From Butyrivibrio sp. MC2021 (GTDB lineage: Bacteria > Bacillota > Clostridia > Lachnospirales > Lachnospiraceae): DNA of 64,000 nucleotides. Each line of letters opens with the position of its first letter. Positions within the stretch are counted from its first letter, which is position 1. Position numbers and translations under genes: made by a program. The stretch spans positions 682,001-746,000 of the forward strand of contig NZ_JHXX01000001.1 in NCBI RefSeq assembly GCF_000621605.1, in the 5' to 3' direction. Shown here piece after piece: positions 42,627-52,412 of the stretch. The notes beneath the pieces are model-generated. The model saw nothing but the letters and a program-made list of their open reading frames with translations, ran no database searches and had not been told where the DNA came from.

Positions 42627-44105
42627 TTAATATTCCTTCCAAAGAATATAATCAAGATCTTCGAGCCAGGTCTTTCCGTTTGCTCTCAAAAGGTTCATGC
42701 CTGATACAAATACTCCATACGCATCAACAATGTCAGAGGTTGCATGTCCCGGTTCAATGCAGGTTGCGCATGAGCTGATCACATAAGGAACTCCATCCTT
42801 TGTTCCAAGGTACATCATGATATGCCCGTCCATATAAAGTAACAATCCCGGAGCCATCTGTTCCAGAATGCTCAGCTTTTTGTCCTCAGTCATCTTGTCA
42901 CAGTCAATGCTTCCCAGGTCATAAGTCTTGGCAATAGCCCTGGCGTTACGGGGAAGTTCAAGCCCAAAGCAGCTGTATACCTGCCTCACAAATCCTGAGC
43001 AATCATTAGAAGAAAGTGTTCCTCCATAGCCGTAAATCTTTCCAAGAAATTTAAAAGCCTGATTCAAAACAGCCTCAGATGTCATATCCATATAACCCAC
43101 ATGAACATCCTTGGAAACAGGTATAAGTGCATCCTCCGAATAAAGAGTTCCATCCTCAGCACGGCATGGCAATTCTGCCTTGTAACATCCCCAGGAAGTC
43201 CTGTCAGCGTCAAATTCTGCCTCTGTATTTTTAAGCTTGATCTTTGTTCCCATGGGAAGAACCATTCCGGCGTGGGCGCTCTCTCTTGCAGTATCCTCAA
43301 GAACGATCTCGCTTCCGGTGACTACCAAAAACTCATCTGCAGATGAAGCATTATTCCACTCATCCTTATCTTTACATACCGCTATGGTATCCTTATGAAC
43401 CCATCCGCAGTATGAACCGCTCAAAATATAATACCACTGGCTGTCTCTGCTTTCAGAAATTACAACTATAGGTGAAAATGGCATAACCTCAGCGCTGATC
43501 AGACTGTCAAAATATAACTCCTGTGGATCCTCCGCGATAAAATCATCACTGGGAAGAGTCCTTGCCATTGTCCTCTCAACACATACTCCATAGATTGGCG
43601 TAACTTTATCGGGAACAGCCTCAATATTCAGGTTATCTCTGATATTTGCCCAATAATCATCGGAAACCGCTTCTTTATTTGCATAAAGCGCATCTCCGTC
43701 CTTGGTGAGATCGTCTATTATTTCCGGGTCAATAAGTGCTTTTACTACAGCTCCATCGATGGCATCGGGAAGATCATACATGTATAGTTTTTTATTGCTT
43801 CCGAACTGCCCCGTATTATACTCGACAAATGCAGGATTATTGTAAGTAAATTCTTCTATTTCCTCTCCGGAAAAAAGCACCTTTCCATCATATGAAGAAA
43901 GCCAATACTCGGGCTTTAGCATATCCGCTGTAGTTCCTGAAACAGTCTGAACAAGGCCATTATATGGATCTGATGCCTCCTGTACCGACACATATTCTGA
44001 ACTGCCCCTGCCTGCAGCATGTAGTTTTCCGATTTCAAAACCCGTCACTGAAACAAACGCTATTGCCAAAGTTCCATATAAGATCAATGCTGTTTTTCTT
44101 TTCAT
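42627..44105 (-). CDS. NlpC/P60 cysteine peptidase with SH3-type domains
   Basis: A 492-residue secreted or membrane-anchored wall hydrolase. An N-terminal hydrophobic anchor (about 5-24) is followed by SH3-like regions (about 200-330, VERTMARTLPSDDF and SAHAGMVLPMGTKIKL) and a C-terminal NlpC/P60 domain. The nucleophile is in SSNDCSGFVRQ (Cys near 368), the His in DGHIMMYLG (near 428), with a PRNARA segment between. It should cut peptide stems in peptidoglycan. It overlaps the ligase-like gene by four bases and the YdcF-like gene follows immediately. Confidence 0.92.
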   Translation of the reverse strand: MKRKTALILYGTLAIAFVSVTGFEIGKLHAAGRGSSEYVSVQEASDPYNGLVQTVSGTTADMLKPEYWLSSYDGKVLFSGEEIEEFTYNNPAFVEYNTGQFGSNKKLYMYDLPDAIDGAVVKALIDPEIIDDLTKDGDALYANKEAVSDDYWANIRDNLNIEAVPDKVTPIYGVCVERTMARTLPSDDFIAEDPQELYFDSLISAEVMPFSPIVVISESRDSQWYYILSGSYCGWVHKDTIAVCKDKDEWNNASSADEFLVVTGSEIVLEDTARESAHAGMVLPMGTKIKLKNTEAEFDADRTSWGCYKAELPCRAEDGTLYSEDALIPVSKDVHVGYMDMTSEAVLNQAFKFLGKIYGYGGTLSSNDCSGFVRQVYSCFGLELPRNARAIAKTYDLGSIDCDKMTEDKKLSILEQMAPGLLLYMDGHIMMYLGTKDGVPYVISSCATCIEPGHATSDIVDAYGVFVSGMNLLRANGKTWLEDLDYILWKEY

Positions 44106-45433
44106 TTGTCACTCCTTTTCAATCCTGCAAAAAAACCACAGATTACAAAAAATGTCATTGTAAGCGGCCAGGATGATTTATATAAGAACGGAACCGGTTC
44201 CGTAAGTCCCATAATCATGATTCCTGCTGCGCAGGCTGCCATATAGCGAAATGCAGGCTTTAACTCATAATTAAACAATCCCCTGATACATCTGTCTGCC
44301 CACCTCACAAGCAATATCAGCCATACAAAAAGGGCCAGAATACCATGAACACGAGTAATTTCAAGAAATGCGTTATGAGAATGAGGTGCACTATTTTCAT
44401 GATGACCTATATAAACTCTCTCGATTTCTTCCTTACTCAGGGATGATATTCCCAAAAGCAATCTCCTGGGATTCCTCACCAAAGATTTGAGAGTGGCAAC
44501 CCAGATATAACTTCTGTCGGTTATTGTTCCATTCCTGTCATGAATGCTTCTTGTTCTCATAAGGAACTCTTCTCCGCCAATAAGTCCCACTAAACCGTGA
44601 TAAATCTTTGACGGCAGAACAAAGGTCTCTATTGCCAGTACTGTAGCTATTCCGGTAATAGCGAAAACAGCTGCGTAGCGGATTATCAAATGATCTTTTC
44701 TACCGATACAGTATTTCTTTATTCCTGATGAAAAAATAAGAATTCCCAAAGAAGCAGAAAAACCGATGGCTCCGGTCCTGCAGCCTGTAAGTCCCAGGCA
44801 GAACCATCCAACAAAAATGCATACCGAATAATATATTCTCAGAAAGCCTTTTGATAACAGCAATCCGAATACCGAAACCATCAAAAAGGCAGTGCATGCA
44901 AAACCAAATCGATTGGCGTTTCCGAAAGCACATAATCTGCCATTTCGTACAAGACCAAGTACAGAAGAAAGAGCCACCCTTTCCGTGAAAATAGTCCTGG
45001 TTGCCATAAAAAGAACAAATATGCAAACAACAAGCTCAGCCAGAGAAAAAACAAAAGCGCATACAGCAAACATTTTCTCATAATTCTTAACCGAACCTGC
45101 AGCATAAAACAAAGCTAAAAATGCAATCCATGCACAGAAAAACTGGGAAAGAAAAAAGGAAGCCGAAACTCCGAAGGCAATTATGCCCGAAATCCAACAT
45201 AGCAAAAAGAAAGAAGCAAAAAGAAATGTATCAAATTCTAAATAAATCTTCTTGTAAAAAACAAAATAGAGAATAATCGCAGCTCCCAAAAGTCCGCCTA
45301 AAAGATACATCCTGGTCTTAGCTGCAACCCAAAAGCCTTCAAAGGTAAATACTGCAAGAAATGCAGATATTATCAGCGTAATAATGTACTGCATTCTTTC
45401 ATCTTTATCCTTGGGCAAAAAACCATTAAACAT
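44102..45433 (-). CDS. O-antigen ligase/Wzy-like membrane protein
   Basis: A 443-residue protein with about ten or more membrane helices and the family's large loop near the C-terminus (SAPHSHNAFLEITRVHG, with His and the following segment). In Gram-positives such proteins polymerise or attach surface polysaccharides. The start at 45433 is preferred over the longer frame to 45466, because a TATAAT box covers that upstream ATG and a GGGGAGG site precedes 45433. It is first in an operon with the wall hydrolase and the YdcF-like protein, which suggests a role in placing a polymer on the wall. Confidence 0.85.
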   Translation of the reverse strand: MFNGFLPKDKDERMQYIITLIISAFLAVFTFEGFWVAAKTRMYLLGGLLGAAIILYFVFYKKIYLEFDTFLFASFFLLCWISGIIAFGVSASFFLSQFFCAWIAFLALFYAAGSVKNYEKMFAVCAFVFSLAELVVCIFVLFMATRTIFTERVALSSVLGLVRNGRLCAFGNANRFGFACTAFLMVSVFGLLLSKGFLRIYYSVCIFVGWFCLGLTGCRTGAIGFSASLGILIFSSGIKKYCIGRKDHLIIRYAAVFAITGIATVLAIETFVLPSKIYHGLVGLIGGEEFLMRTRSIHDRNGTITDRSYIWVATLKSLVRNPRRLLLGISSLSKEEIERVYIGHHENSAPHSHNAFLEITRVHGILALFVWLILLVRWADRCIRGLFNYELKPAFRYMAACAAGIMIMGLTEPVPFLYKSSWPLTMTFFVICGFFAGLKRSDK

Positions 45434-45464
45434 CCCCTCAAACCTCCCCAAAATAAATAGCCAC

Positions 45465-45470
45465 ATTATA
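45465..45470 (-). promoter_or_regulatory. -10 box of the envelope operon
   Basis: A perfect TATAAT on the minus strand, 32 bases ahead of the chosen start codon. No convincing -35 box is seen, so only the -10 is marked. Confidence 0.5.
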
Positions 45471-45500
45471 TATTATTCCAAGCACAGGAAAATGTGAAGT

Positions 45501-45540
45501 AAAAATCGGATTGAAAAATACATTTTCAATCCGATTTTTT
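45501..45540 (-). terminator. Intrinsic terminator of the thi operon
   Basis: AAAATCGGATTGAAAA pairs exactly with its complement around five bases, with T runs on both strands. It follows the thiC stop by about ten bases. Confidence 0.9.
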
Positions 45541-45549
45541 AATCATTTT

Positions 45550-46854
45550 TCAAAGTATATCAATATGCTCTCCTGCCAGAGCCTTGTTCATACTTCTTAC
45601 TGCGCAGAACTTTCCGCACATAGAACAGGTATCATCAAATTCCGGCGATCTGTCGGCGCGGATGGCCTTGGCGGTCTCAGGGTCTATAGAACATTCCCAC
45701 TGAGTATCCCAATCAAAATTCCTTCTGGCATCCGCCATTTTGTTATCCATATCCATGGCGTGGGGTATCTTCTTTGCTATATCCGCTGCGTGAGCTGCAA
45801 TTTTGGAAGCGATTATGCCCTGCTTAACGTCATCCACATTGGGAAGAGCAAGATGTTCCGCAGGCGTTACATAGCAAAGGAATGCTGCACCGTTTGCTCC
45901 TGCAATTGCTCCGCCAATGGCAGATGTGATGTGATCGTAGCCGGGAGCTATATCTGTAACAAGAGGTCCCAGTACATAGAAAGGAGCTCCCATGCATATT
46001 GTCTGCTGCATTTTCATATTGGCTGCGATCTGGTCCATAGGCATGTGACCCGGGCCCTCCACCATGACCTGAACATCCTTTTCCCAGGCTCTCTTTGTCA
46101 GTTCTCCAAGTCTTACCAGCTCCTCGATCTGGCATACATCGCTGGCATCCGCAAGACATCCCGGTCTGCAGGCATCCCCAAGGGAAATGGTAACATCATA
46201 CTCTCTGCAGATTTCCAGAATCTCATCATAATACTCGTAAAAAGGATTCTCCTGCCCTGTCATGCTCATCCAGGCAAATACCAGGGACCCGCCTCTGGAA
46301 ACAATATTCATTTTTCTTTTGTGCTTCTTTATCTGTTCAATGGTCTTTCTTGTTATGCCGCAGTGCAATGTAACAAAATCCACACCATCCTCGGCATGAA
46401 GTCTTATAACATCTATAAAATCCTTGGCTGTAAGTTCCGACAGCTCCCTCTGATAGTGGATCACGCTGTCATAAACAGGAACTGTTCCCAGCATAACAGG
46501 GCAGCTCTCCACCAGCTTTTTCCTGAAGGGCTGAGTGTTTCCGTGGGAAGAAAGGTCCATGATGGCATCGGCTCCCATATCTACGGCCGCCATGACCTTT
46601 TCCATCTCAATATCATAATCCTTGCAGTCCCTGGACACTCCCAGATTTACATTTATCTTGGTTTTGAGCATGGAACCAACGCCCTTGGCCTCTATGCATT
46701 TGTGATTCTTATTGGCGCAGATCGCCACCTGTCCCTTTGCCACAAGGTCTCTGATCTCTTCCGGAGTCCTGTATTCATCCCTTGCCACCTTCTCCATTTC
46801 CGGTGTGATTATTCCCTGTCTTGCGGCATCCATCTGTGTTGTGTAATCTCTCAT
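45550..46854 (-). CDS. thiC: Phosphomethylpyrimidine synthase
   Basis: A 434-residue radical SAM enzyme that converts aminoimidazole ribotide into the pyrimidine of thiamine. The C-terminal iron-sulfur motif CSMCGKFC (Cys-x2-Cys-x4-Cys) is intact, as are [18 protein letters not shown] and [20 protein letters not shown]. The length matches the short clostridial form. It is the last gene of the riboswitch-controlled operon, 39 bases behind thiD. Confidence 0.97.
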   Translation of the reverse strand: MRDYTTQMDAARQGIITPEMEKVARDEYRTPEEIRDLVAKGQVAICANKNHKCIEAKGVGSMLKTKINVNLGVSRDCKDYDIEMEKVMAAVDMGADAIMDLSSHGNTQPFRKKLVESCPVMLGTVPVYDSVIHYQRELSELTAKDFIDVIRLHAEDGVDFVTLHCGITRKTIEQIKKHKRKMNIVSRGGSLVFAWMSMTGQENPFYEYYDEILEICREYDVTISLGDACRPGCLADASDVCQIEELVRLGELTKRAWEKDVQVMVEGPGHMPMDQIAANMKMQQTICMGAPFYVLGPLVTDIAPGYDHITSAIGGAIAGANGAAFLCYVTPAEHLALPNVDDVKQGIIASKIAAHAADIAKKIPHAMDMDNKMADARRNFDWDTQWECSIDPETAKAIRADRSPEFDDTCSMCGKFCAVRSMNKALAGEHIDIL

Positions 46855-46893
46855 TGTTTTTCCCCATTATCTTTTTTTCATATATTTAACAAC

Positions 46894-47679
46894 TTAAAAA
46901 ATTCTGTGTTCCAACGGGCCTCTCCCCTTGCCAAGATCAAGGCCCTTTTCTATGCATTTGGTAAGATACTCTTTCCCTCTCTTCACAGCATCAGTAAGTT
47001 CAAACCCCAGAGCCAGGTTGCAGGCAATGGCACTGGACAGAGTGCAGCCGGTGCCGTGGGTGTTTGGATTATCAACTCTTATGGCGCTTAACCATTCAAA
47101 GACACCGCCGTGATACAGACAGTCATCGCTGAAGCCTTCATTAGCGGTAAAATGCCCGCCCTTTATAAGGACGCTGCAGCCATAAGCATCCCCCAGAGCT
47201 TTTGCTGCATTTTCCATTGCGGTTTCAGAGTTTATTTTCCTTCCTGTCAGTATTTCCGCCTCGGGAACATTAGGTGTTATCAGGGTGCACACAGGAAAGA
47301 GTTCTCTCATCAGATATTCCCTGGATTCATAGGATGAAAAAGCCGTTCCCGATGTAGAACCCAGCACCGGATCCAGAACAATATTCTTATGCTCATAGGC
47401 CAAAACAGTATCTTTAACTGCTCTCATAACCATCTGGTCCGGCAGCATTCCTATTTTCACCCCATCAGGAAAAATGTCCTCATATACTGCCCTTAGCTGT
47501 GCCCTCACAAAATCTGCAGGAATAGGTAATTTCCCGCTGATACCCATGGTATTCTGAGCCGTAAGGGCTGTAATAACGCTCATGCCGTACACGCCGTGGG
47601 CCTCCATAGTCTTTAGATCAGCCTGTATTCCGGCTCCTCCTGAAGGATCACTCCCTGCAATTGTAAGTACTGTTTTCAT
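46894..47679 (-). CDS. thiD: Hydroxymethylpyrimidine (phosphate) kinase
   Basis: A 261-residue ribokinase-fold kinase that phosphorylates HMP and HMP-P. It opens with TIAGSDPSGGAGIQADLKT, the family signature, and has LTAQNTMG, LDPVLGSTSG, LITPNVPEAEIL, VLIKGGH and NTHGTGCTLSSAIA (anion hole and catalytic Asp region). It overlaps thiE by four bases. Confidence 0.97.
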   Translation of the reverse strand: MKTVLTIAGSDPSGGAGIQADLKTMEAHGVYGMSVITALTAQNTMGISGKLPIPADFVRAQLRAVYEDIFPDGVKIGMLPDQMVMRAVKDTVLAYEHKNIVLDPVLGSTSGTAFSSYESREYLMRELFPVCTLITPNVPEAEILTGRKINSETAMENAAKALGDAYGCSVLIKGGHFTANEGFSDDCLYHGGVFEWLSAIRVDNPNTHGTGCTLSSAIACNLALGFELTDAVKRGKEYLTKCIEKGLDLGKGRGPLEHRIF

Positions 47680-48335
47680 AGACGCTGTCCCCCGGAAATA
47701 CCAAGTTCATCCATTTTCTTAATAAGTCCCGCCGCAGCCTGACAGGGATCTTCGCTCTTCATAATGGCAGACACCACGCATATCCCGTCTATGGGAAGTC
47801 CCCTCAGGATGTCCAGATTGCCACTGTTTAAGCCGCCGATTGCATTGACTCCTATGTCCACGGCATGGCAGATATCATTCAGGGTATCCACTGAAGTAAG
47901 AACTGTTTTCACCTTGGTTGTTGTCGGGTAAATAGCGCCCACCCCCAGGTAATCCGCCCCCATTTCCCGGGCTTCTTTAGCCTGTTCCACGGTCTTGGCG
48001 GTGGCACCGATTATCTTTTTCTTACCCAGAATTATTCTTGCCAGATCCACAGGCATATCGCTCTGTCCCAAATGCACTCCCTCTGCATCCGCCGCCAAAG
48101 CCACATCCACTCTGTCATCCACCACCAGAGGCACATCATAGTGAAGACTTATTTCGTGTACCTTCTTTGCGAGATGAATATACTCTCTGGTAGTCCTTTC
48201 TTTTTCTCTTATCTGTAAAAAAGTCACGCCGCCCTTCAGAGCAGCTTCGATCCTGCCAAGAAACTCATCCTCTGTCATCCCTGTGCTGTCTGTGACCAGG
48301 TAGAGCCTCAGCCGGTCTTTGTTTAATCTTTTCAT
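47676..48335 (-). CDS. thiE: Thiamine-phosphate synthase
   Basis: A 219-residue TIM-barrel enzyme that joins the HMP-pyrophosphate and thiazole-phosphate halves. It shows LYLVTDS, FLQIREKE, LVVDDRVDVALAADAEGVHLGQSD and DYLGVGAIYPTTTK, followed by NAIGGLNSGN, the usual set of substrate-binding loops. It overlaps thiM and thiD by four bases on each side. Confidence 0.97.
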   Translation of the reverse strand: MKRLNKDRLRLYLVTDSTGMTEDEFLGRIEAALKGGVTFLQIREKERTTREYIHLAKKVHEISLHYDVPLVVDDRVDVALAADAEGVHLGQSDMPVDLARIILGKKKIIGATAKTVEQAKEAREMGADYLGVGAIYPTTTKVKTVLTSVDTLNDICHAVDIGVNAIGGLNSGNLDILRGLPIDGICVVSAIMKSEDPCQAAAGLIKKMDELGISGGQRL

Positions 48336-49105
48336 TTTCTCCTCTCCTGTAACATCTCATCAGTCATAAGTGATATGGCATCCAGGAGCCTTACCAGGAA
48401 GGTTCCTGAGCCGGTATCTTTTTTCTCTGCGGCGATTTCTCCTGCAATTCCCATAAGAGCACAGGCATCTGTTACAGCATCCATAGTTCTGTTCACTGAT
48501 AAAAAAGTGGCCACTGCCGCCCCCAGCATGCAGCCGGTTCCCGTGATCATGGAAAGCTCAGGACATCCGTTGTTTACATATTCTGTCCTGACGGCATCCG
48601 TAACCACATCACTGGCTCCGGTGGCAAGAATAATGGCATTGTATCTTACTGATAATTCCAGAGCAGCTTCAGTAGCTGCTTCCTTCGTTATCCCGGCCTT
48701 GGCATCCACACCCTCAGCCCTGTACTTTTCATCCTGCAATGCCATGATCTCAGAATAGTTTCCTTTGACCACACATAGGCCTCTGCCGGCTCTTTTTTCC
48801 ATAAGCTCTGCAAAAAAGTTCCTTCTAAGCTCCGAGCAGGCTGCGCCCACAACATCAATAACTATGGGTATATCCTTTCTTTTTGCCTCCGAAAGCGCTA
48901 TCCCCATGGCCTCCATCCTGGAATCCGATATATTTCCCAGATTTAGTAAAAGAGCGTCCGCAGTGGCTGTTATCTCCTTAACCTCCAGGGGATGCTCCGC
49001 CATTATGGGTCTGGCCCCCAATCCCAGCACAGTATTGGCACATTGCATCATGGATATGGGATTGGTGATACAGTGAATAAGTGGTCTGTAGTCATTGTTT
49101 TTCAT
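48332..49105 (-). CDS. thiM: Hydroxyethylthiazole kinase
   Basis: A 257-residue kinase that salvages the thiazole moiety. The N-terminal LIHCITNPISMMQCANTVL is the family substrate-binding segment, followed by GARPIMAEHP, VVGAACSELRR and the catalytic loop MITGTGCMLGAAVA. Together with ThiW it shows that the thiazole half is imported rather than made, since no thiazole synthesis genes (thiG, thiH) are in this operon. Confidence 0.96.
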   Translation of the reverse strand: MKNNDYRPLIHCITNPISMMQCANTVLGLGARPIMAEHPLEVKEITATADALLLNLGNISDSRMEAMGIALSEAKRKDIPIVIDVVGAACSELRRNFFAELMEKRAGRGLCVVKGNYSEIMALQDEKYRAEGVDAKAGITKEAATEAALELSVRYNAIILATGASDVVTDAVRTEYVNNGCPELSMITGTGCMLGAAVATFLSVNRTMDAVTDACALMGIAGEIAAEKKDTGSGTFLVRLLDAISLMTDEMLQERRK

Positions 49106-49638
49106 GCTGCATGGTCTTCCTTTTCAGGTTCATCCTTAAGTCCGTTCTGCATTTTGGATAACGCGCCGGTAGCTTCAAGCCTTTTTAACAGGACAAAAGC
49201 AATGCTTCCGCCGATAAGAGTTCCGCAGATAAAAGAAGGCACATAGAAAAACCAGGTAAGTCCCTCTTTCCCCCAAAGATAGGTCATTACCGGATATGAA
49301 ACTATGGCTCCGATAATACCAGTGCCGATTATTTCCCCAAGAACAGCCGCTATGATCTTTCCTTTGGAAAGTCTGTAAAAGATTCCCGAAAGGGTTGCTC
49401 CAAACACAGCACCGGTAAGGGCCAGAGGCGGAATCCCCATTATCATCATTCTGATAATGCCGATCAAAAGCGCACATAAAAGTGCATACCAGGGCCCCAA
49501 AAACACCGCGCAGGTCACATTGATAAGGTGGGCCATAGGACACATCCCCTCGATTCGAAGAATCGGTGATATAACCGTTCCCAGGGCCACAAACATCGCA
49601 AGCATTACCATTCTTCTCAAATAGTTACTTTTTTTCAT
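49102..49638 (-). CDS. thiW: ECF transporter S component ThiW (thiazole uptake)
   Basis: A 178-residue membrane protein with five or six helices. The start at 49638 has AAGGAG at five bases, and a longer frame to 49674 is rejected. Family features are RMVMLAMFVALGTVISPI, EGMCPMAHLINVTCAVFLGPWYAL and IGIIRM. ThiW is the substrate-binding subunit of an energy-coupling-factor importer; the shared ATPase and T component are elsewhere. It is the first gene of the operon, directly behind the TPP riboswitch. Confidence 0.95.
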   Translation of the reverse strand: MKKSNYLRRMVMLAMFVALGTVISPILRIEGMCPMAHLINVTCAVFLGPWYALLCALLIGIIRMMIMGIPPLALTGAVFGATLSGIFYRLSKGKIIAAVLGEIIGTGIIGAIVSYPVMTYLWGKEGLTWFFYVPSFICGTLIGGSIAFVLLKRLEATGALSKMQNGLKDEPEKEDHAA

Positions 49639-49675
49639 ACTCTCTCCTTCCGTGGAGGCGCTGCATACAGGCAAT

Positions 49676-49708
49676 AAAAAAGGAAGCTACCTAATTCAGA
49701 CAGCTTCC
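49676..49708 (-). terminator. Riboswitch expression-platform terminator
   Basis: GGAAGCT (49702-49708 on the minus strand) pairs with AGCTTCC (49682-49688) and is followed by six T, just after the TPP aptamer and before thiW. When TPP is bound this hairpin can form and stop transcription. Confidence 0.9.
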
Positions 49709-49729
49709 GCAAAATTCTCCTTGTAAAAC

Positions 49730-49815
49730 AGGCATCCCTACGTTGGCATTATCCAAATCAGGTTCTCGGTCGAAGGTCACACCTTCCTCTCAGCCTGTAT
49801 ACAAGCTCCCGTCTA
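49730..49815 (-). ncRNA. TPP riboswitch (THI element)
   Basis: On the minus strand the aptamer carries all the conserved blocks of the THI box: GGGAGC, CTGAGAGG, ACCTGATTTGGATAATGCCA, and CGTAGGGATGC, in order and at normal spacing. It lies between the predicted promoter and the terminator-controlled thiW-M-E-D-C operon and should switch it off when thiamine pyrophosphate is plentiful. Confidence 0.97.
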
Positions 49816-49838
49816 TTCAGTTTTTAATTTCATTGCCC

Positions 49839-49867
49839 ATAATAGCACCTGCCAATCCAGTATGCAA
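49839..49867 (-). promoter_or_regulatory. Predicted promoter of the thi operon
   Basis: TTGCAT (49862-49867), a 17-base spacer and TATTAT (49839-49844) on the minus strand, about 25 bases ahead of the aptamer. Confidence 0.7.
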
Positions 49868-49885
49868 GGGCATCTTCAGATTTTT

Positions 49886-52297
49886 TTACCTTAATCCGTA
49901 TTTTTGCTTTATGGCATTAGAGGGTTCGTAGTCTCCAAGATACTCGTCTGCCATCTTGCAAAGCGCAGTGCGGTCAATGTACGGAACCGAATAATCATCG
50001 CTGTAACCGGAGAGAATCAGATCTTTGCCCTCCCGGGAGAAAACCTGACTTGTCTCGCATACTAGTCTCATGGACTTATCAAAAATGTATCCCTTTTCTC
50101 CCCGAATGATGTAGCTTCCTGTCACATCACTATATTCAAATCCGTAAAACATCTCTTCATCGGTATCAAAGGAGTTTACGCACTGCCCGGACTCAGCATC
50201 ATAAATTTTCGCCGTGTGATTACTGAAAAGTGTCAGGATATACTTCTTATCATCAGAATAAAATACATTGTCCACAAGCTTGAGATTAACATCGAATTTC
50301 TCGCTGTCAGCAAATACTTCTTCCGGAAGACAACTCTGCAGATCGCCGTAGTCAAGCTCCGATCCGTAAATCGTTGCCAGATCACTCACAGTATCTGAAT
50401 AGCGTGTTACATAACTCTCACTTCCAAAAACAAGGTATAGATTCCCGTCTACGTATTTTGCATTAGTTACCTTCTGATTTGGAACTGTTTTAAAAAATAC
50501 ATCAGTCAATTCACCCTGATTGAACTCGTTGCAGAAATAGATCCTTCCCCCTGTGGAAACATACTCAAGTCCCTCAACAGACAACCATAGTTCAACAGGC
50601 TGTTCAGCGGCAAAATACCTTTGGATCAACTCTCCGTTTTTGTTGTCAATTATAGCAATTTCATTTTTACCACATGTATACAGATATTTGTCGTCTTTAA
50701 GAAAAGTGCCGTATTGAAGCTCAAAATCTTCCAGCGTTATCTTCCACAGTTCCTTCTTACCATCACTATCCACGGCCATGATATCAGTCATCAGTATTTC
50801 ATTCGAATACCTTGAACTGGCCAAATACATCATATTACCCAGAACAGAAACCAGCGGATTGGTAATGGATTCGCCCCTGTAAAGATCCAGCATCTCCCCA
50901 TTTGAAGCATCGATTTTTACAAGATAAAATGTATCAAAATTTGAAAAACAGCATGTAATCTCATTTTCATTACAGAAGGCATCGCCGAGGGTAACTATAT
51001 CCTCTCCAAATATATCACTGTAGTCAAATGTAAAAGCAATGCTTCCTGAATTATCTACCGCATAAATGACATTATTGTCTAAATCTTCCACGAGTACAAT
51101 CCTGCTCTCTTTCACCGGCGTAAACATTGAGTCAGCCGGCACCTGCACCTGCGTGCTCTCCTTGGAAGAAAAGGAATAATAATAGCTGTCATCACCATTA
51201 TTCCATAAGACGCCGTCATCCCCACAAAAAGCTGCATTGATCCAGCCGTTTGGACTGACAATACTATGTAATGTAAGGCCTGTTTCGGCATCACATACAT
51301 AGGCTGCTGTTCCTTCAGCCACCAGCACATATTTCTGATCCGCTGAAACAGCAAAACCATAGAGCATAGAGCCGGCATCGTAGGCACAAACCGGCTCATA
51401 GCCTTGAGATACTTTGTATACCCCCATGGCATCATAAAGTTCCTTCAACGCAGCTGCGTTGTAATCATCTTCTTCATTTTCGGATATTACGCTCCTTGCG
51501 GCATAAACAGCGTCTTTTTTTCTTCCCGCTTTCATAAGATTTCCTGCTGCCGCAGCCATGGAGGATGCAAAACTGTCCTGAAGTTCCTGATACTGTTCGT
51601 TTATGGTAACATTCTGAATACTTATTTTTATCAGCATCACGGTGGCGAAAACAGCAAAGGCCAGTACAGCAGCTCCGATGCCCCCCAAAATCGCAGCAAG
51701 TCTTCGGATTCTCTGCTCTCTGTGACGCTGCTTGAGGTCATCATAATTAAGGCCGAACATGGCCGCACAAAGCTTTATCACTGCTATGTCCATGGCCTTC
51801 AGGACCTCTTTTTTAGTGGTTCCTCTTGTATCTGCCGCCAGTGGCTCCAGCTCCCGCCTGGTTATCACAATTTCTCCGTTTTCAGTTGTGGTCTTAACAT
51901 CCTCATAACACAGGATCTCGGGAAAAGAGTTTGTAGGTTCATCCTCAGCCAGTACCACAAGAATGTGATCTCTTGGATGAGTCTGTAAAAAGACCTCGAT
52001 CTCCTTCATACACCATCTGGACTCCGGATATCTTGGAGTACAGATGGTTATCAGGTAGTCCGAGTTAAGAAGTGCTTTACTGATAGGATCGGAAAGATTA
52101 TCTGTAAGAGGAAGTTCGTCCACATCACGAAAAACCCTCTCAATTTTTTTCTTTCCGTCCTTTACCTTAGTAAGAACAGATTTGGGAAGTTTGAAGTTCT
52201 CAAGCTTTTTGTGCAGATTTTCTGCCACAAAGCTGTCAAACTCATTGTGTCTGTAACTTATAAATGCATCATAGTGGAAATCGTTTCGTTCTGACAT
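49886..52297 (-). CDS. Membrane TIR-domain protein with outer propeller-like domain
   Basis: An 803-residue protein. The start at 52297 has AAGGTG upstream; an ATG at 52315 is possible. Residues about 5-145 form a TIR domain: DAFISYRHNEFD (BB-like start), the FRDVDELP loop and SRWCMKEIE, in which the Glu (near 99) matches the catalytic Glu of TIR NADases. One membrane helix (about 201-224) follows, then a long coiled or helical stretch (KKDAVYAARSV) and an outer domain of WD40- or PQQ-like propeller strands (about 290-800). The TIR is cytoplasmic and the propeller outside. It could split NAD+ when the outer sensor is triggered. It has its own predicted promoter and lies next to a RyR-ended ion channel. 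Confidence 0.85.
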   Translation of the reverse strand: MSERNDFHYDAFISYRHNEFDSFVAENLHKKLENFKLPKSVLTKVKDGKKKIERVFRDVDELPLTDNLSDPISKALLNSDYLITICTPRYPESRWCMKEIEVFLQTHPRDHILVVLAEDEPTNSFPEILCYEDVKTTTENGEIVITRRELEPLAADTRGTTKKEVLKAMDIAVIKLCAAMFGLNYDDLKQRHREQRIRRLAAILGGIGAAVLAFAVFATVMLIKISIQNVTINEQYQELQDSFASSMAAAAGNLMKAGRKKDAVYAARSVISENEEDDYNAAALKELYDAMGVYKVSQGYEPVCAYDAGSMLYGFAVSADQKYVLVAEGTAAYVCDAETGLTLHSIVSPNGWINAAFCGDDGVLWNNGDDSYYYSFSSKESTQVQVPADSMFTPVKESRIVLVEDLDNNVIYAVDNSGSIAFTFDYSDIFGEDIVTLGDAFCNENEITCCFSNFDTFYLVKIDASNGEMLDLYRGESITNPLVSVLGNMMYLASSRYSNEILMTDIMAVDSDGKKELWKITLEDFELQYGTFLKDDKYLYTCGKNEIAIIDNKNGELIQRYFAAEQPVELWLSVEGLEYVSTGGRIYFCNEFNQGELTDVFFKTVPNQKVTNAKYVDGNLYLVFGSESYVTRYSDTVSDLATIYGSELDYGDLQSCLPEEVFADSEKFDVNLKLVDNVFYSDDKKYILTLFSNHTAKIYDAESGQCVNSFDTDEEMFYGFEYSDVTGSYIIRGEKGYIFDKSMRLVCETSQVFSREGKDLILSGYSDDYSVPYIDRTALCKMADEYLGDYEPSNAIKQKYGLR

Positions 52298-52367
52298 GTG
52301 GTTCACCTTGCTCATTCCCCTGAATGAGCCTTTCTCAGCAATGACGGTTACGATATCTCATGATACA

Positions 52368-52395
52368 ATTATACTGTTTGATGTACACAATTCAA
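52368..52395 (-). promoter_or_regulatory. Predicted promoter of the TIR gene
   Basis: TTGAAT (52390-52395), a 16-base spacer and a perfect TATAAT (52368-52373) on the minus strand, in the gap between the channel and TIR genes. Confidence 0.6.
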
Positions 52396-52412
52396 ACAAT
52401 CATCATACAATT

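Noticed and set aside
45511..47091. A 526-residue frame opposite thiC and thiD
   Set aside because: It is a shadow of two well-recognised thiamine genes; its residues are low-quality (His/Cys-rich) and it has no ribosome site.
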